The notes beneath the pieces were generated by a model that did no database searches, was not told the DNA's origin, and worked only from the letters and a program-made list of their open reading frames with translations. The position numbers were made by a program, and so were the translations under genes. Source: Monarcha castaneiventris obscurior (taxonomy: Eukaryota; Chordata; Aves; Passeriformes; Monarchidae). Taken from it: 64,000 nucleotides of DNA. The DNA is taken from NCBI GenBank assembly GCA_026261815.1, contig JAMPIT010000493.1, positions 1,763,001 through 1,827,000 on the forward strand, in the 5' to 3' direction. How positions within the stretch are numbered: the stretch's first letter is position 1; every line of letters begins with the position of its first letter. Below are positions 11,691-23,930 of the stretch, one piece after another.

Positions 11691-14600
11691 TTACCACAGC
11701 CTCTAATCCGAGAGGCTCTGTGGTCCACAATGCTTTTAAAACGTTCCTTTACCTGTTAATTTCCCTAGGAGAAGCCTGTGGCTTGGAAGGTTAATAGGAG
11801 CACCCACTAAATGGGGAGACAAATGGCACAGATGGGTTTCAATGCTACAGCTTCCTGCTAGAACTTCTGAGGCATTTTTGTCAGCTTATGCTGACAGCTT
11901 AAGTCTTTCAGCCATTCCTGTGTCAGTCAACTTTCAGCTCATAATGCCCAGCCTGAGTGGAAAGAGAAGAAGCAGCTTCTAAAAATTGCAGCTCTGAGTC
12001 TCACTGCCAACTCGGGGCAAGCGCAGGAGCTGAACAGACCCAGAGAAAGGGCAGGGTATGGGATACAGGGGAAGAGCAGGTGGGGAGGAAGATGCTTTTG
12101 GCAAGGAGAAAAAGAGCAGAATAATGGAAATTTTTTTTGTGGTTGTTTGGGTTTTTTTTGAAATGGGAGCTCCCTGTGAAACATGGGCACTTCTCAAGGA
12201 TCTTTCCCAATGATGCCCTGTTACTGGAGATGCTCTGCCATTAGAATCACCATTGCTGGTCTACTAAACAAAACACACCCTTGCCTCCTGCCTGGCTGGG
12301 GCACCAACCTTCCCTTCATGGTGCTGATGTTGGACAAGCAGAACGCCACCAAACCCCTTAAACAGGAGGTTCCAAAGCGTTGACCCAAGAGTGAGGATCA
12401 GCTGCACAACAGCCTCCAGAAAGAAAAATCACCTGGCATATCTCTGATTAGATCCCCAAAACAAGGTGATTTGCTGATGCTTCGGGTCTGTGTTTGGTGC
12501 AGAGCTCAGACATCTGGCAGAAGCATGAGGGGCCAGTGGTGGCCATCTCTGTCCCCATTTCTGGCCAGAGAGCTGTGCTCACTGAAACACTGACCATGAT
12601 TCTCATGCAAACGGCCGGACTGCGAGAACAGATGTGAAACGTTCATTTCTGCTCTTGCTGGCTTGTAAAGAAATAATGCAACTGGAATGGGGTTAAAAAA
12701 GGGGCCAAGCAGGGTGTGGGGGAGAAAGTTTATAACAATGGCTCTCCCTTGGTGGCCCAAAGTGATGGAGTTTATGTCAGGCTGTGCCAAATTCCTATCT
12801 CTAAGTGAATTGGATCAGCCCTGTCAGGCTTTGAGATAGGGGCAACACACTAATATTATAAATACAGGAAAGTGTAGAAGCTGTGTCATGTCCAGTGTGG
12901 AGCCATCAATCATCCCCTTCCCGTCCTCAGTTTATAAAGTGGTTTTTGATGGTGCTTAGACAGTTTACGCCGGCCGTGTGGACGGGCTGGAAAAGCTGAC
13001 TGCATGCTCCAAATATGTCATGTCTGCTCGTGGGGAGCAACAGTGATGAGGTGCCCGGGCAGGTTTTGTTGATATTAGCAGTAAGAAAAAAGTAAAACCC
13101 ATTGAAGCAAAGAAACATGCAAGTGGAAAGCCCAGCCCGTGCTCTGTCTGATCTGATGGCACGGGGTGCCCATCACCTCCCTCTCCTCCCCATTGTTCAG
13201 CACACAGGATGGGGAAACCAGGCTGGTAGGAGAAAAAATCCCAGAGTGACACAGTGTGTGGTGGTGCTCCAGCTTCTCCAAGACGTTCTTCATCATGGCT
13301 CTGGAGCTGTAGTCACATTCAGATATAGGTGTGTCTTAAATGGGTGTGAGGGCCTTTTTCTGGGAACATCCATGCAGAGAAACCCCTGAAGAAACAGAGC
13401 CCTTGGTGAGAACGTTCCTGACAGGCAGATGCTCAGAGCTCACACACTGCAACTGTGTAGGTGTCCCCCACAGCCAAATGCACACCCACACCTCTGCCTG
13501 TGCTCCTGAGGGCAGTGGAACACAAATATTTACACACAGACAGGAGCATCCCTTGGCACGCACACAGATGGGATCCTGAGCTTCACTTTTCCCTTCTCTA
13601 TCCATGTGGATACATCTGAGCTGGGGCACAAGTTCATGAAGTGAAGGGGAACCTCAAAGCTGAGGTTTTCCCACCTTCAGTAGTGCCTGAACCCTCCCAC
13701 CACACTCCTGCAGGTGCTTCTGACAGCTCCCAAGAGGCAGAGAAGGGCTCCTGGGTAAATGTGGGGGCCAGGAAGGGAATAGAGAGAGTAGGAAGGGGAA
13801 GCTTGATGACTGGGACCGGGGCAGAGAGGGCACATCTAATTAGTGCATGGCAGATGCCAAGCCTCTGAATCACAGAACCTCAGAATGAACCGGGTTGGAA
13901 AAGACCTTTGAGATCAAGTCCACCTCCTCATCAACTAAACCACAGCACTGAGTGCCACATCCAGGCTTTTCTTAAACACCTCCAGGGATGGTGACTCCAC
14001 CACCTCCCTGGGGAGACGATTCCATTGCCCAATCATTCTTTCAGTGAAGATTTTTTTCCTGATCTCTAAACTAAACTTCCCGTGATGCAGCTTAAGGCTG
14101 TGTCCCCTGAAGAGACCCCACTGGATAACAACAGGTCTGAACCAACCTGTCCTCCTCTCAGCCCTCCTCCCCGAGGTGGAGGTAACCACATCTCCCTGGG
14201 TATGTCCAACCAAGGCTGCTTGGGAGGACCTGTCCAACCTCCCCCCAACCCCACTGCTTCCCTTGGCCAAACCCCACAGGCAGCTGAGTGGAGGAAAAGT
14301 GTCTGCTTGTGTTCTGTGAAGCACTAAAGATCATGTTTGGAAACAGCCAAGCTTGTGCAACTCAGTAATTACACACTCGGCGCCGTGCTGAACATGCAAA
14401 TTAGGCCTAAATTGACGCCGGGATGCTGTGAGCCCAAGCTGACAAATGCTCAGTGCTGGGACTGCCTCCAGCACCTGGGACACACTGGAACTACCTCTCA
14501 GGGTCACAAGATGCATCTTTCTCTGGTTGTCTCCAGACCCCACCCGAGTGGGGCAGTGGGCGTGTGCGGGAGTGAATCCCCAGCAGATGGATGTGAACAC

Positions 14601-15022
14601 GCTGCCAGACACACAGCGGGGCAGTTTGCCCTTCCCTAGGGTTTTTCAGGTTTGTTTAGCCATTCTCAGCCATCCTCAGCCATCCTCAGTGAGGGCTCCA
14701 GGAGTGACTTCACCCTCTGCTGAAGAAGCCCAGCCATGTCAGGGCTGACAGCAGCTTTTAGCACTGGCTGGCTGAAGGTGGGGTGCTAAGAACACGGTAT
14801 CCGGCCCAAACTCTCAGGGTGATGCAAGAAGGCCAGATTTCCCATACAAGGCAGGAACGTGCATCCCTTGTTCCCCCTTCCAGCAAGAACTAACGCTGTG
14901 CTCCTGCTTTGCTTCCTTTTAAAGCGCTCTCTTCGGCCCAGCAAAGCCCATAAGCCGAGCTGTCACCAGCTCAGCTGGGGTGGAGCAGGGGGAGCAGCAG
15001 TGCAGGGTCTCCAAAGAGGGGG
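11691..15022. other. Intergenic DNA between LTRs, one CR1
   Basis: Only the CR1 at 13867 is recognised. A small CCATCCTCAG-type decamer repeat (three copies) sits near 14661-14690. No gene is supported. Confidence 0.55.
13867..14130 (-). mobile_element. CR1 LINE 3' fragment with residual ORF2 C-terminus
   Basis: Begins with GAATCACAGAACCTCAGAAT, the inverted CR1 tail. On the minus strand an open frame reads KFSLEIRKKIFTERMIGQWN and continues into NRLPREVVESPSLEVFKK, the conserved end of CR1 reverse transcriptase. The left part of the gene is missing, so it is a 5'-truncated dead copy. Confidence 0.9.
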
Positions 15023-15464
15023 TGATGCCTTCTCCAGCCACCTAGAAACAGAGACTAGACAAGAGTAAGGGAATAAAGATAGGTATTTATTTTAAGGGCC
15101 TTCAAGGTACACCCTGAGGGAGCCAGAGGCTGATTCCAAACAAAATGGACCCCAAGATGGACGACAGGTCACGAGTTCTTCACACTTTTATAGGTTTGGT
15201 TCATTTGCATACCACGGTTAATTCTCCAATTAAAGCCCCAGTTCAAGGATGTAATTCCCCTCTGCTTGCTCCCTCCTTAGAGGCTTTGGTTTACACATTT
15301 TGGGCCTAGAACAGCCCGGCTGTCCTTGAAGGCAAAGCCTGAAGAGGCTTTGTTATGTCTATCTTGCACGAGAGAGCGAGAATTACAGGCTACAAGGAAC
15401 TGCAGAGTTACACTCTAAGCAGTACAGGATTTGAAAAATATAAAAGTTAAAACCTAAGGCATCA
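15023..15464 (-). mobile_element. Solo LTR, family A, copy 1
   Basis: 442 bp, inverted relative to the copy at 18819-19248. Its ends on the + strand are TGATGCCTT and AAGGCATCA, a perfect 9-bp terminal inverted repeat with TG...CA ends. It is flanked by GGGG on both sides, consistent with a 4-bp target duplication but weak because the site is a G run. On the minus strand it shows an octamer ATGCAAAT (15203-15210), a TATA box (15187-15193) and AATAAA (15086-15091). Confidence 0.9.
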
Positions 15465-18400
15465 GGGGCACCTGGGGATTTGCCGGCTCTGCTGCTGGTG
15501 TGCTGGGGGTGCATCCCTGCCCCTCTCCCCCTGTACTTACACCACAGGGCTTGGTGTTTTCTGGGTGTTAAAAGCACCCCGGGAGCACTGTAGGGCTCCA
15601 GGCTCAGGTCCTGTTGCTGGGCCAGTTGTTTCCAGCTGTGGTTTTGTCCTTCCTGAGGGGAGAGGGATATTCCGAAGGTATTGCATGGAAAGAGCAAGGC
15701 ATGAGGATAAAATCAGTGCCTCCACTTTCAACCTCTACGTGTACCTTTGCTATACAAAGGGTAAATTATCCCTGAGGCCTGCTGTGAAGGGCGGAACCCA
15801 CAGGTTTTACACCCAGGCCTTCATTGGTGGGTCTCTGGCTGTTTTTCCCAGCCTTTTGGAAGACTGATTCAGCCCTCAGTGCTCTCCAAGCATTGCCTGA
15901 TATCCAGTTAAGTCCATTAAAGACTGCCCTTAACTTCAGAGCTGCTTGGTTGAGCCTTCACAGAGAGGCAAAGCATTTTATGGAACAACAAAGTGAAGCT
16001 GGAAGTGATCAACTCTCACCCCCATGCAGGGTACACTTTTTTGCAGTCTGGTTGTTTGGGGTCATTTTCTCCAGCTGGAATGTCCATCCTGGACGGGGGA
16101 AACCTTACCAAGTGTGTATCTTCATCAAAGCCAACCCTACTGCACAAAACACACCACTTTCCCCAAAAGCACATTTTTAGCAGAACCAAAATATTTCATC
16201 AATGGTTAGTAGCCAGCCCTCCCTGTGTGTTTAATGTAGAATCATAAATGCAGATTTAGGGTTTAATTTTCCCTGTATTGTTTTCATTGCCTGACTTGGC
16301 TTTTTTTTTTTTTTTCTTTTCTTTTTTTTTGCTTTATTTTGCTTTTTTCTTTTTTTAATGGAGAATAATATTAAAAAGCACAAAAAGCCTGGAAGGTATT
16401 TATTGTTGTTCCAACCCATGGCCACTCACAAATCACAACTCACAAATGGATCAAGCCCAGCACAAGGAAGCACACAGCGCACAAATAAAACGAGACACAA
16501 ACAAAGGTAATAAAAGAGACAAGTATCTGTTTCAAAAGCACTGGAAGAGCAGCAGGAGTGTAACTACTTCATGTTCCAGCTAATATAGCTGTCTGGAGTG
16601 ATCCTCAGGAAGCTATACCAGGGAGCAGTTTATAGGTTTCCCTCGGAGAGCCCTTGTAAATATTTGCCTGCAGTGGCTGAGGGCTGTTGGGAACGCCAGG
16701 AAGGTTTTGGGAACATCCCGGGCTGCCAGCCCCACAACAAACCCACTGTTTGGGGTGTCCAGAGAGCACCCCCAGCACTGCATCCATTTCAGGATTTGCC
16801 TCATGCTAGGTTATTCCAGGAGTGGGTTTTCCCTGGATGAGAGCTGCCGATGCAGAAGCACTGGGGTGTAACAGGTTGTTTGAGATGTGAGGCTCCCCTG
16901 AGTGTGGCTTTGAGAATCCATCCCCATCCCTGCTGCCTATCCTGGCTCTCTGGTTGGCAATCCATTGTTTCCTGCAGCCCCTTGCTGCCCGGGGAGGGGT
17001 GGATGTCATTCCAGCCAACACAGGGTGACCTGATGCCTTTTCCCATCCCAGAAAAGCCAGGATCAGAGCTGGGCTCAGCACCCAGACCCCACAGTGCAGC
17101 TCCTTGACCTCTCAGTGTGGTCCTCAGCCCCCTCAGGGCAGCACACAGACCCCTCAGTGTACACCCAGCCCCCCTTCCCAGTCGCTCTCAGACCTCCCCA
17201 TGCCGTTGCTCTTCAGGCTAGCAGCCCTTTGCAGCCGAGCAGCTCCCACCATGGCCCCACAGAGCCAGCCTGCCTGGAGTAAAGGAGTTCTTCACCTGCT
17301 CTTGGGGAGCACAGCGGAGCATTCAGGGTGCAGAAAGCCTCCCTGATGTGGACAGGGTGGGTGAGTCGTTGCCTGTGGGGTATGTTGACCTTGTGTGTTT
17401 CAGCTGGGCCGAGGCATCTCACAGACGTGGTGCCAGTCCCCAGAGGTCACTGGCTGCCCTAAGTGCCACTGGCTGAGGTCCATGGGCTGCCCCTCCTCTG
17501 GACCTGCCTCTGGCTGGGCACCAAGGGTGGGCTGGCTGCCCTGGTGATGTCCCTGGTCGCTTGGTGGGCTGCAGAAGGAGCTGGGCTGAGCAGGCACCAG
17601 CTGAGCATCACAGCCAAGCACCAAGCCTGCCCTGCCTGACTGTGCCACATCCCAGCCTGTCCCACCACCACAGCAGCCCGAAGCAGTGGTGGGACACCAA
17701 AACCACAGCTGGGAGCTGTGGCTTCAGTCAGAAGGGGAGGAGCACGATCCTGCTGGCCCCAAGGGCCGGAGCCTACTCCAGCCTTTGGCAAGCACTGCTG
17801 CAGCTCCTTGCACGGGAGGCTGAGCCACCATGGAGCTGACACCAGGCTCTGCCCCCTGCATGGCAGAGGCATCCCCCTGAGCGGGATGGCCACCTTGGGA
17901 AGGGCAGGTCCAGAGGTCAGGAGTGCCCACAGCAGCCGGGCACCATGGCTGGCAGCCCTGAGTTCCCATCAGGGCTCCGAGTCCAGTTCAGTCTCCTCCT
18001 CTTACTGGTTCTTATTAATTTATGCTCCTGGTCTGAGGCCTCCCAGATGTCCTCATGTCTGGTGCCAGCTCTCTAATCAAGTTGGCCTAATCCCATCTGG
18101 GCAGGAGCTATCACAAACAAGGTGCACGCAGTGAGGGCCATGGCCAGGCATCAGGTGCAGAGATATGTGGCCTCCAGCCCCAGCCAAAGCAGGACTCACA
18201 TTTCACCCTCTTTCTGTTCACAGGGCCACTTGCTTTTGGGCACAGGCATGGCAAATTATGCAACAGACCAAGTCATTTTGTCAGGTTAAGAGAGTACAGA
18301 GTGAAACCAGTCTCTCAAAACTTTTCTTTTGTTTTTTTTTTTTTTCCTGGTCTACGTGGTATTTCCTGTGGATACTTTTGTCCTTCCAAAAGAAAAAAAG

Positions 18401-18818
18401 GTACTAAAAACCAAAGCAAAATCCCATCCCTGCACTTTTAGTGTCTCTGGCTCAATATTTCAAGATACCTTTTCAACAAAATTACCAGAACTGGAAAGGC
18501 TGATCAGGTCTCCAGCACCTCCCCATCACTTATCCCATGTGTTTGGCCCCTGTGCTGATGCTCCATGGGGATGCAACTCCTGTTCCCCGTGCCCTCATGG
18601 CTCTGCTGCTGCCCTGAACACCCTCAGCACATGCTGAGCCTAAGGAGGCCCTGCTGGCCCCCCGATAGAAAGACCACAATTCCTTTTTTAATAATTTGAC
18701 GACATTTGACTCTGCCAGGCCCTGGGCATCCACACAGACTATGCCCCAAAAAGCCCAGTGGGTTTGGAATCCCCCTGGGAGCCAGCTGGGATGAGGCCAG
18801 CAGCCGTGGTGCTCCTGC
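15465..18818. other. Spacer between the inverted family A LTRs
   Basis: Contains a T-rich tract at 16301 and GC-richer DNA at 16.9-18.0 kb. No retroviral gag, pol or env homology was seen, so this is not the interior of a provirus, which would in any case require LTRs in the same orientation. Confidence 0.65.
16301..16357. repeat. T-rich low-complexity tract
   Basis: Long T runs broken by C and G. CR1 does not end in poly(A), so this is not a CR1 tail; no poly(A) retroposed gene was recognised next to it. Confidence 0.88.
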
Positions 18819-19248
18819 TGATGCCTTAGGTTTTAAGTTTTATATTTTTCAAATCCTGTACTGCTTAGAGTGTAACTCTGAAGTTCCTTGTAGCCTGTAA
18901 TTTCTGCTCTCTCATGCAAGGTAGACATAACAAAGCCTCTCCAGGCTTTGCCTTCAAGGACAGCCAGGCTGTTCTAGGCCCAAAATGTGTAAACCAAAGA
19001 CTCAAAGCGGGGGCAAGCTGAGGGGAATGACATCATTAAACTGGGGAATTAACCATGATATGCAAATGAACCAAGCCTATAAAAGTGTGAAGAACTCGTG
19101 ACCTGTCGTCCATCTTGGGGTCCATGTTTTTTTGGAATCAGCCTCTGGCTCCCCCAGGGTGTACCTTGAAGGCCCTTAAAATAAATACCTATCTTTATTC
19201 CCTTACTCTTGTCTAGTCTCTGTTTCTAGGTGGCTGGAGAAGGCATCA
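18819..19248 (+). mobile_element. Solo LTR, family A, copy 2
   Basis: 430 bp with the same TGATGCCTT/AAGGCATCA terminal inverted repeat, flanked by the 4-bp duplication CTGC (18815-18818 and 19249-19252). Promoter-like signals in order are octamer ATGCAAAT (19060-19067), TATAAAA (19078-19084) and AATAAA (19180-19185). It lies 3,354 bp from the inverted copy at 15023-15464. There are no coding remnants between or around them. Confidence 0.92.
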
Positions 19249-19252
19249 CTGC

Positions 19253-20689
19253 CACTGCTGCCAGCCCAGGGCTGGGGACATCACAGGGCACAGCAGCAGC
19301 TCATCCCTGGCATCTCAGCCTGCTCCAGGGCACTGCCCATCAGCCTGTCCCTGCACACCTCAGCGGCTCTCGAGAGCAAGGCGTGTTCCTACAATAGAAA
19401 GGCAAAAAGTCCTTGAACTTTCTCTCTGATTTCAAGAGGCGGAAAGCCCAGGAGATTATTGAGATCAATAGAGGATTTGGGTAGAACAGGACCCGTCATT
19501 GCCTCCTCCCTCTCCTCTGGCTCTCAGATCCTTGGCCACTGCTGGCCTGTCCCCATTAGCCATTGTTCCTATTCATTTTAGATGAAGGGGCTTTTGTTGT
19601 AGGAGCCTATGTGGGGTCACATCACCCCTTGGTTATCAATCTGTTTCACTCTCCTCTGTCCCATACTCCATGTCCCCAGCACAATGGGATGTTTTCTTCA
19701 GCAGCAGCTTCCTGACAGGCAGGGGTTCCCTTTCCCTTCAGACCTTATAATCACTCGTTAAGTTGCGCTAGCCTCGGGCTCCCGGTCCCTTTTCCACCAT
19801 ATTCCCGGTTTAACCCCTGATCCCCTCTGCGCTACGGGTCACTGGGAAAGGGGAAAACAGACAGCCATCCCAGTGGGGCCAGCACGGGCTGTGCGTGCAC
19901 AAAGCATCCAGGGTGGACGCCTTTCCTCTTTCCCAGTTGTCAGAAAGCACCTGGAAATATCAGATGGTGGAAGCAAAGCCTTCAGCTCTAGTTTGCCGAG
20001 GGGGCAGATTTCAGTTGCTCAGTTTCAGGCTCTGCAGGCTCTCATGCCAAAGGTCTCTTCTGATAAGCAGGTCTGTTTCTTCGGTGCCTCCCCATGAGGG
20101 GCATCCCGAATCAGTTTGGAGCAGGAAACCTTGCTGCTGCTGCTGCTGCTGATGATGGTGCTGCTGCTGATGATGATGATGAAAGGAGGATTTTGGCACC
20201 AGCCATGCTGGGAGAAGAGCCCCACTCGCCCTCAACAGCAGCGCCCGAAGTGACTCGAGCAGTGGAGCATCCCTGGGGGGAGGCAGGGGTGCAGCAAGCA
20301 ATAAAACTGTAAATAGATAAAAGGAGAAAGGAACAACGGAGCGAGGCAAGGAGCGAGTGCAAACACGACCACAGAGCAGAGCCTGCCAGGACCATCCCAG
20401 GGCTGAGCCCACGCCAGCAGCAGGATTGGTGCCAGGGAACTGTGAATCACGGCCACGGGGCACGCTGAGGTGGCCACACTCCCCTCCACCCTGCCAGCAC
20501 TCTGGGGACAGTGACCAAATGCCCATGGGCTCACCATGGTGTGCAGAGCTGCCCTGGACCCCCAGGGATCCAAGCACCCCTGCTGCTGCCAGGCTTTGGG
20601 AGAGGCGTGCTGGGTCTGTGGTGGGTGTAATGAAAGGCTCTGAGATGGGCAGACAGAAATTTAAGGGGAAAAGAAAGAGGCTGCACTGA
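19253..20689. other. Intergenic DNA upstream of HS3ST3A1
   Basis: Holds the CTG/ATG repeat at 20132; otherwise nothing recognisable. A 188-codon minus-strand frame at 20011-20577 is judged a chance frame that owes part of its length to the triplet repeat. Confidence 0.55.
20132..20182. repeat. Interrupted CTG/ATG trinucleotide repeat
   Basis: Alternating runs of GCT and GAT triplets just upstream of the HS3ST3A1 promoter region. A short + strand frame through it gives Ala and Asp runs, but nothing suggests it is a real protein. Confidence 0.9.
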
Positions 20690-22440
20690 AAATGTGAAGC
20701 CAGTTGTGCAAGAGACTGAGTAAAATGAAAAGCAACTTTTGCTCCAAGCCCTCAGTCATTAGAAAACCCTCGTTATCCCTGAGAAGGGTTATTTTTGCAG
20801 CAGGGCTAAAATAGATAAGATGAGTAAGTTCTCAGTGCTTGATGTCGTGATGTCAGCCACGTAATTTTTCTGGCTTTATAGTACAGCGTTCATCAAATGG
20901 TCTCTGTAGCAAGAAAAACTCATCCAAAAATAAGGCCCAAACCAGTCTGCTGCTAATAAAGAATCTCAGATTCGCAGCTGTACTAACAGAGTCCATAGCA
21001 GTATGGGTGAAACTATACACTATTTCCCTGTATTGCCCTTTCTAAAGAATTAAGACACCTTCCTTCTTGGAGAGCTGCTCCTGGCTGCAGAACTAGTGGT
21101 GCCTTCAGCCCCAGAAGGCAGAAACCGTGAGTCAGGGTCTGTAAAAAAATCACAAGTTTGTCTTAAATATTGTAGGGCTCTCTTAAATATAGATATATTT
21201 AGCTTATTGCTTTCTAGACACCGAAACTTTTTATATAGGCTCTGGTCATATTTTCCCTAGTCAGCTAGTGACTCTTTAAAGGAAAGCTGAGATCCACACC
21301 AGTATTTCCAGGAAAAATGCTTCAAACATAAGTCTTGCAATACAATCCCAGCAGATAGACACTCTAAGCTCTTTCACACCGATTTCACTTCTCTTTTTTG
21401 TTTTTCTCCATTTGAAACGACCATTTTTTTTCAAACAGAAAGTGTAGCACTGTTCTAAGTGTCTAGGAAAAAAGTATCACAGTGAGAATAATGAGAAGTC
21501 AAACCACTTTTGCCCTTCTGCAGGGCCCAGCCCAAAGCCCACTGATGTCAGCAAAGTCTTTTCATTGACTTCAATGAGCTGGATCAGAGCACAGATTTAA
21601 AAAGGCATTTAGGTTCCTAATGATCTAAGCAGTTGCTTAGAGGTGTTGGGGGCCTGAGCTGCTCACAGCGTTTTGTAAATCTGCTTACCTGTTGGAGCAC
21701 TGAAATACCTGAAACGCTACAGTATCTTCAAGTCACCAATATCTAGCAGAATAATTCATTGCAAATAGCATTTGTTATTAATTTTGCTCTGTTTACTATT
21801 TGGAAATACATTTTTATAAGCCAGCCAGCTCTGCAGACGGCTGGTTATAATTCAATGCAATTTTTCTCCCCTCTTTTCATTGCATAATTTGTGGATACAC
21901 CAGCTTTATTTCCAAGTAGCTGAAGTTTAATTCCTCAGCTAGGTCCACACCAAACAGACGGGTAAAAAAAAAAACCTAAGTCAAGTGTTTCATGTGCAAG
22001 TTTGTTTAAAAATTCTATAATCTATGACAAACATTTCAAATTAAAAGGGCATTCCCACAGGCAATGAAATAACGAAGCCCTTAGAATCAGGCAGCCGAGG
22101 CATGAAGCTGAGAGCTATTTCCACATTTTATGTACTCTCAAAGGAGAAGAGCAAATTCCAGCCGCAATATCGTGTTGTGTTTGTAGATATTTCTCACCAG
22201 CTGAGGGCCAGATCCTGCGGCCAGCCTAGGGACAGTTTGTGAAAGTTAGAGGGGAAAAGTCGGATTTCGGGTGTTTCTGTGTTCAGCACAGAGCTCAGTG
22301 TAACTGAGCTGTGATGCCTCGAGTGTGTTTCACACCCCGGTCAGCGGCAGCGCTGAGGTTAAGGGGACTGCTCTTCCACGTAAAGGCATTTGTGTCTGTA
22401 AGGGGGGATTATTTATTGGGCATATCAGGAATTTGTTCTC
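20690..22440. promoter_or_regulatory. AT-rich, repeat-poor upstream block (candidate distal promoter/enhancer)
   Basis: No recognisable repeat and no open frame of 60 codons in any frame for about 1.75 kb. The base composition contrasts with the CpG island that follows directly. Such blocks beside developmental genes are often conserved, but conservation is an inference here. Nothing else specific was seen. Confidence 0.35.
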
Positions 22441-23207
22441 AGGTCCGGTGGGGTTAGTTCAAAAACTCTGAGTGGACGGACAGGCAGGTGGACAGCGCGG
22501 TAAGCCAAACACCAGTGCTGGATCGCACAGCCCGTGCTGGACGGAAAAGTCCTGCGGAGTTGGGCTGCCCAAGGAGGCTGTCCCCGGGCAGCGGGGTGTT
22601 CCGCTGGGGCTGGAGAGCACCAGCACCCAGAGAAAAGCTATCGCGGATCTCCTCCCTGCCCTGCGGAATAGACTCAGGGCATCCCTGCGCCCTCCGCGAC
22701 AGCCTCTGGGGCACCCCCGCACCTCCCGGCACAGCCTCCGGGGCATCCCTGCATCCGTCTACCTCCGGGACAACCTCCCGACCATCCCCACAGCCCCTGG
22801 GACAGCTTCCCCGGGAACATCCCCCAGAACATCCCCGCGCTGCCCCGTCACATCCCCCAGAGCGTGCCCGCATTCTCCGGGACAGCTTCGCGGACCCTCC
22901 CGCTGCCCCCCACAAGGGCTCGGCAGCGGCGCCCCAGCTGGGTCCGCCCGGCCCGGCGCTGGCACGGCCGCTCTGGGGGCGGCTTTGCCCCCCGCCCCCG
23001 CCGCGCCATTGGCCCCGCAGCCGGCAGCGCTCCGCCCTACGCCCGGCGATGCCTCGGCCGAAGTTTTCCGCGGCCGGCTCCGCACGTGGGAGCCCCGCGA
23101 CGAGCCCCCGGCACCGTTTCCCCGCTGACTCCGGAACAGCAGCGGGGGCGGCTCCCCGCTGCGGCCAAACCCGGCCCCCTGTCCCTCCGCGGGGGATTCC
23201 CCCCTGA

Positions 23208-23930
<723 letters not shown>

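Noticed and set aside
16301..16357. T-rich tract as the tail of a retroposed gene on the minus strand
   Set aside because: No gene-like sequence precedes the tract on the minus strand and no flanking duplication was found.
15023..19248. A complete provirus between the two family A LTRs
   Set aside because: The LTRs are in opposite orientations with different flanking duplications and no retroviral coding remnants lie between them.
22488..23207. Long plus-strand frames upstream of exon 1 that might extend the HS3ST3A1 N-terminus
   Set aside because: The frame in phase with the main start is closed by a stop ending at 23207 and the family start context fits the ATG at 23349.
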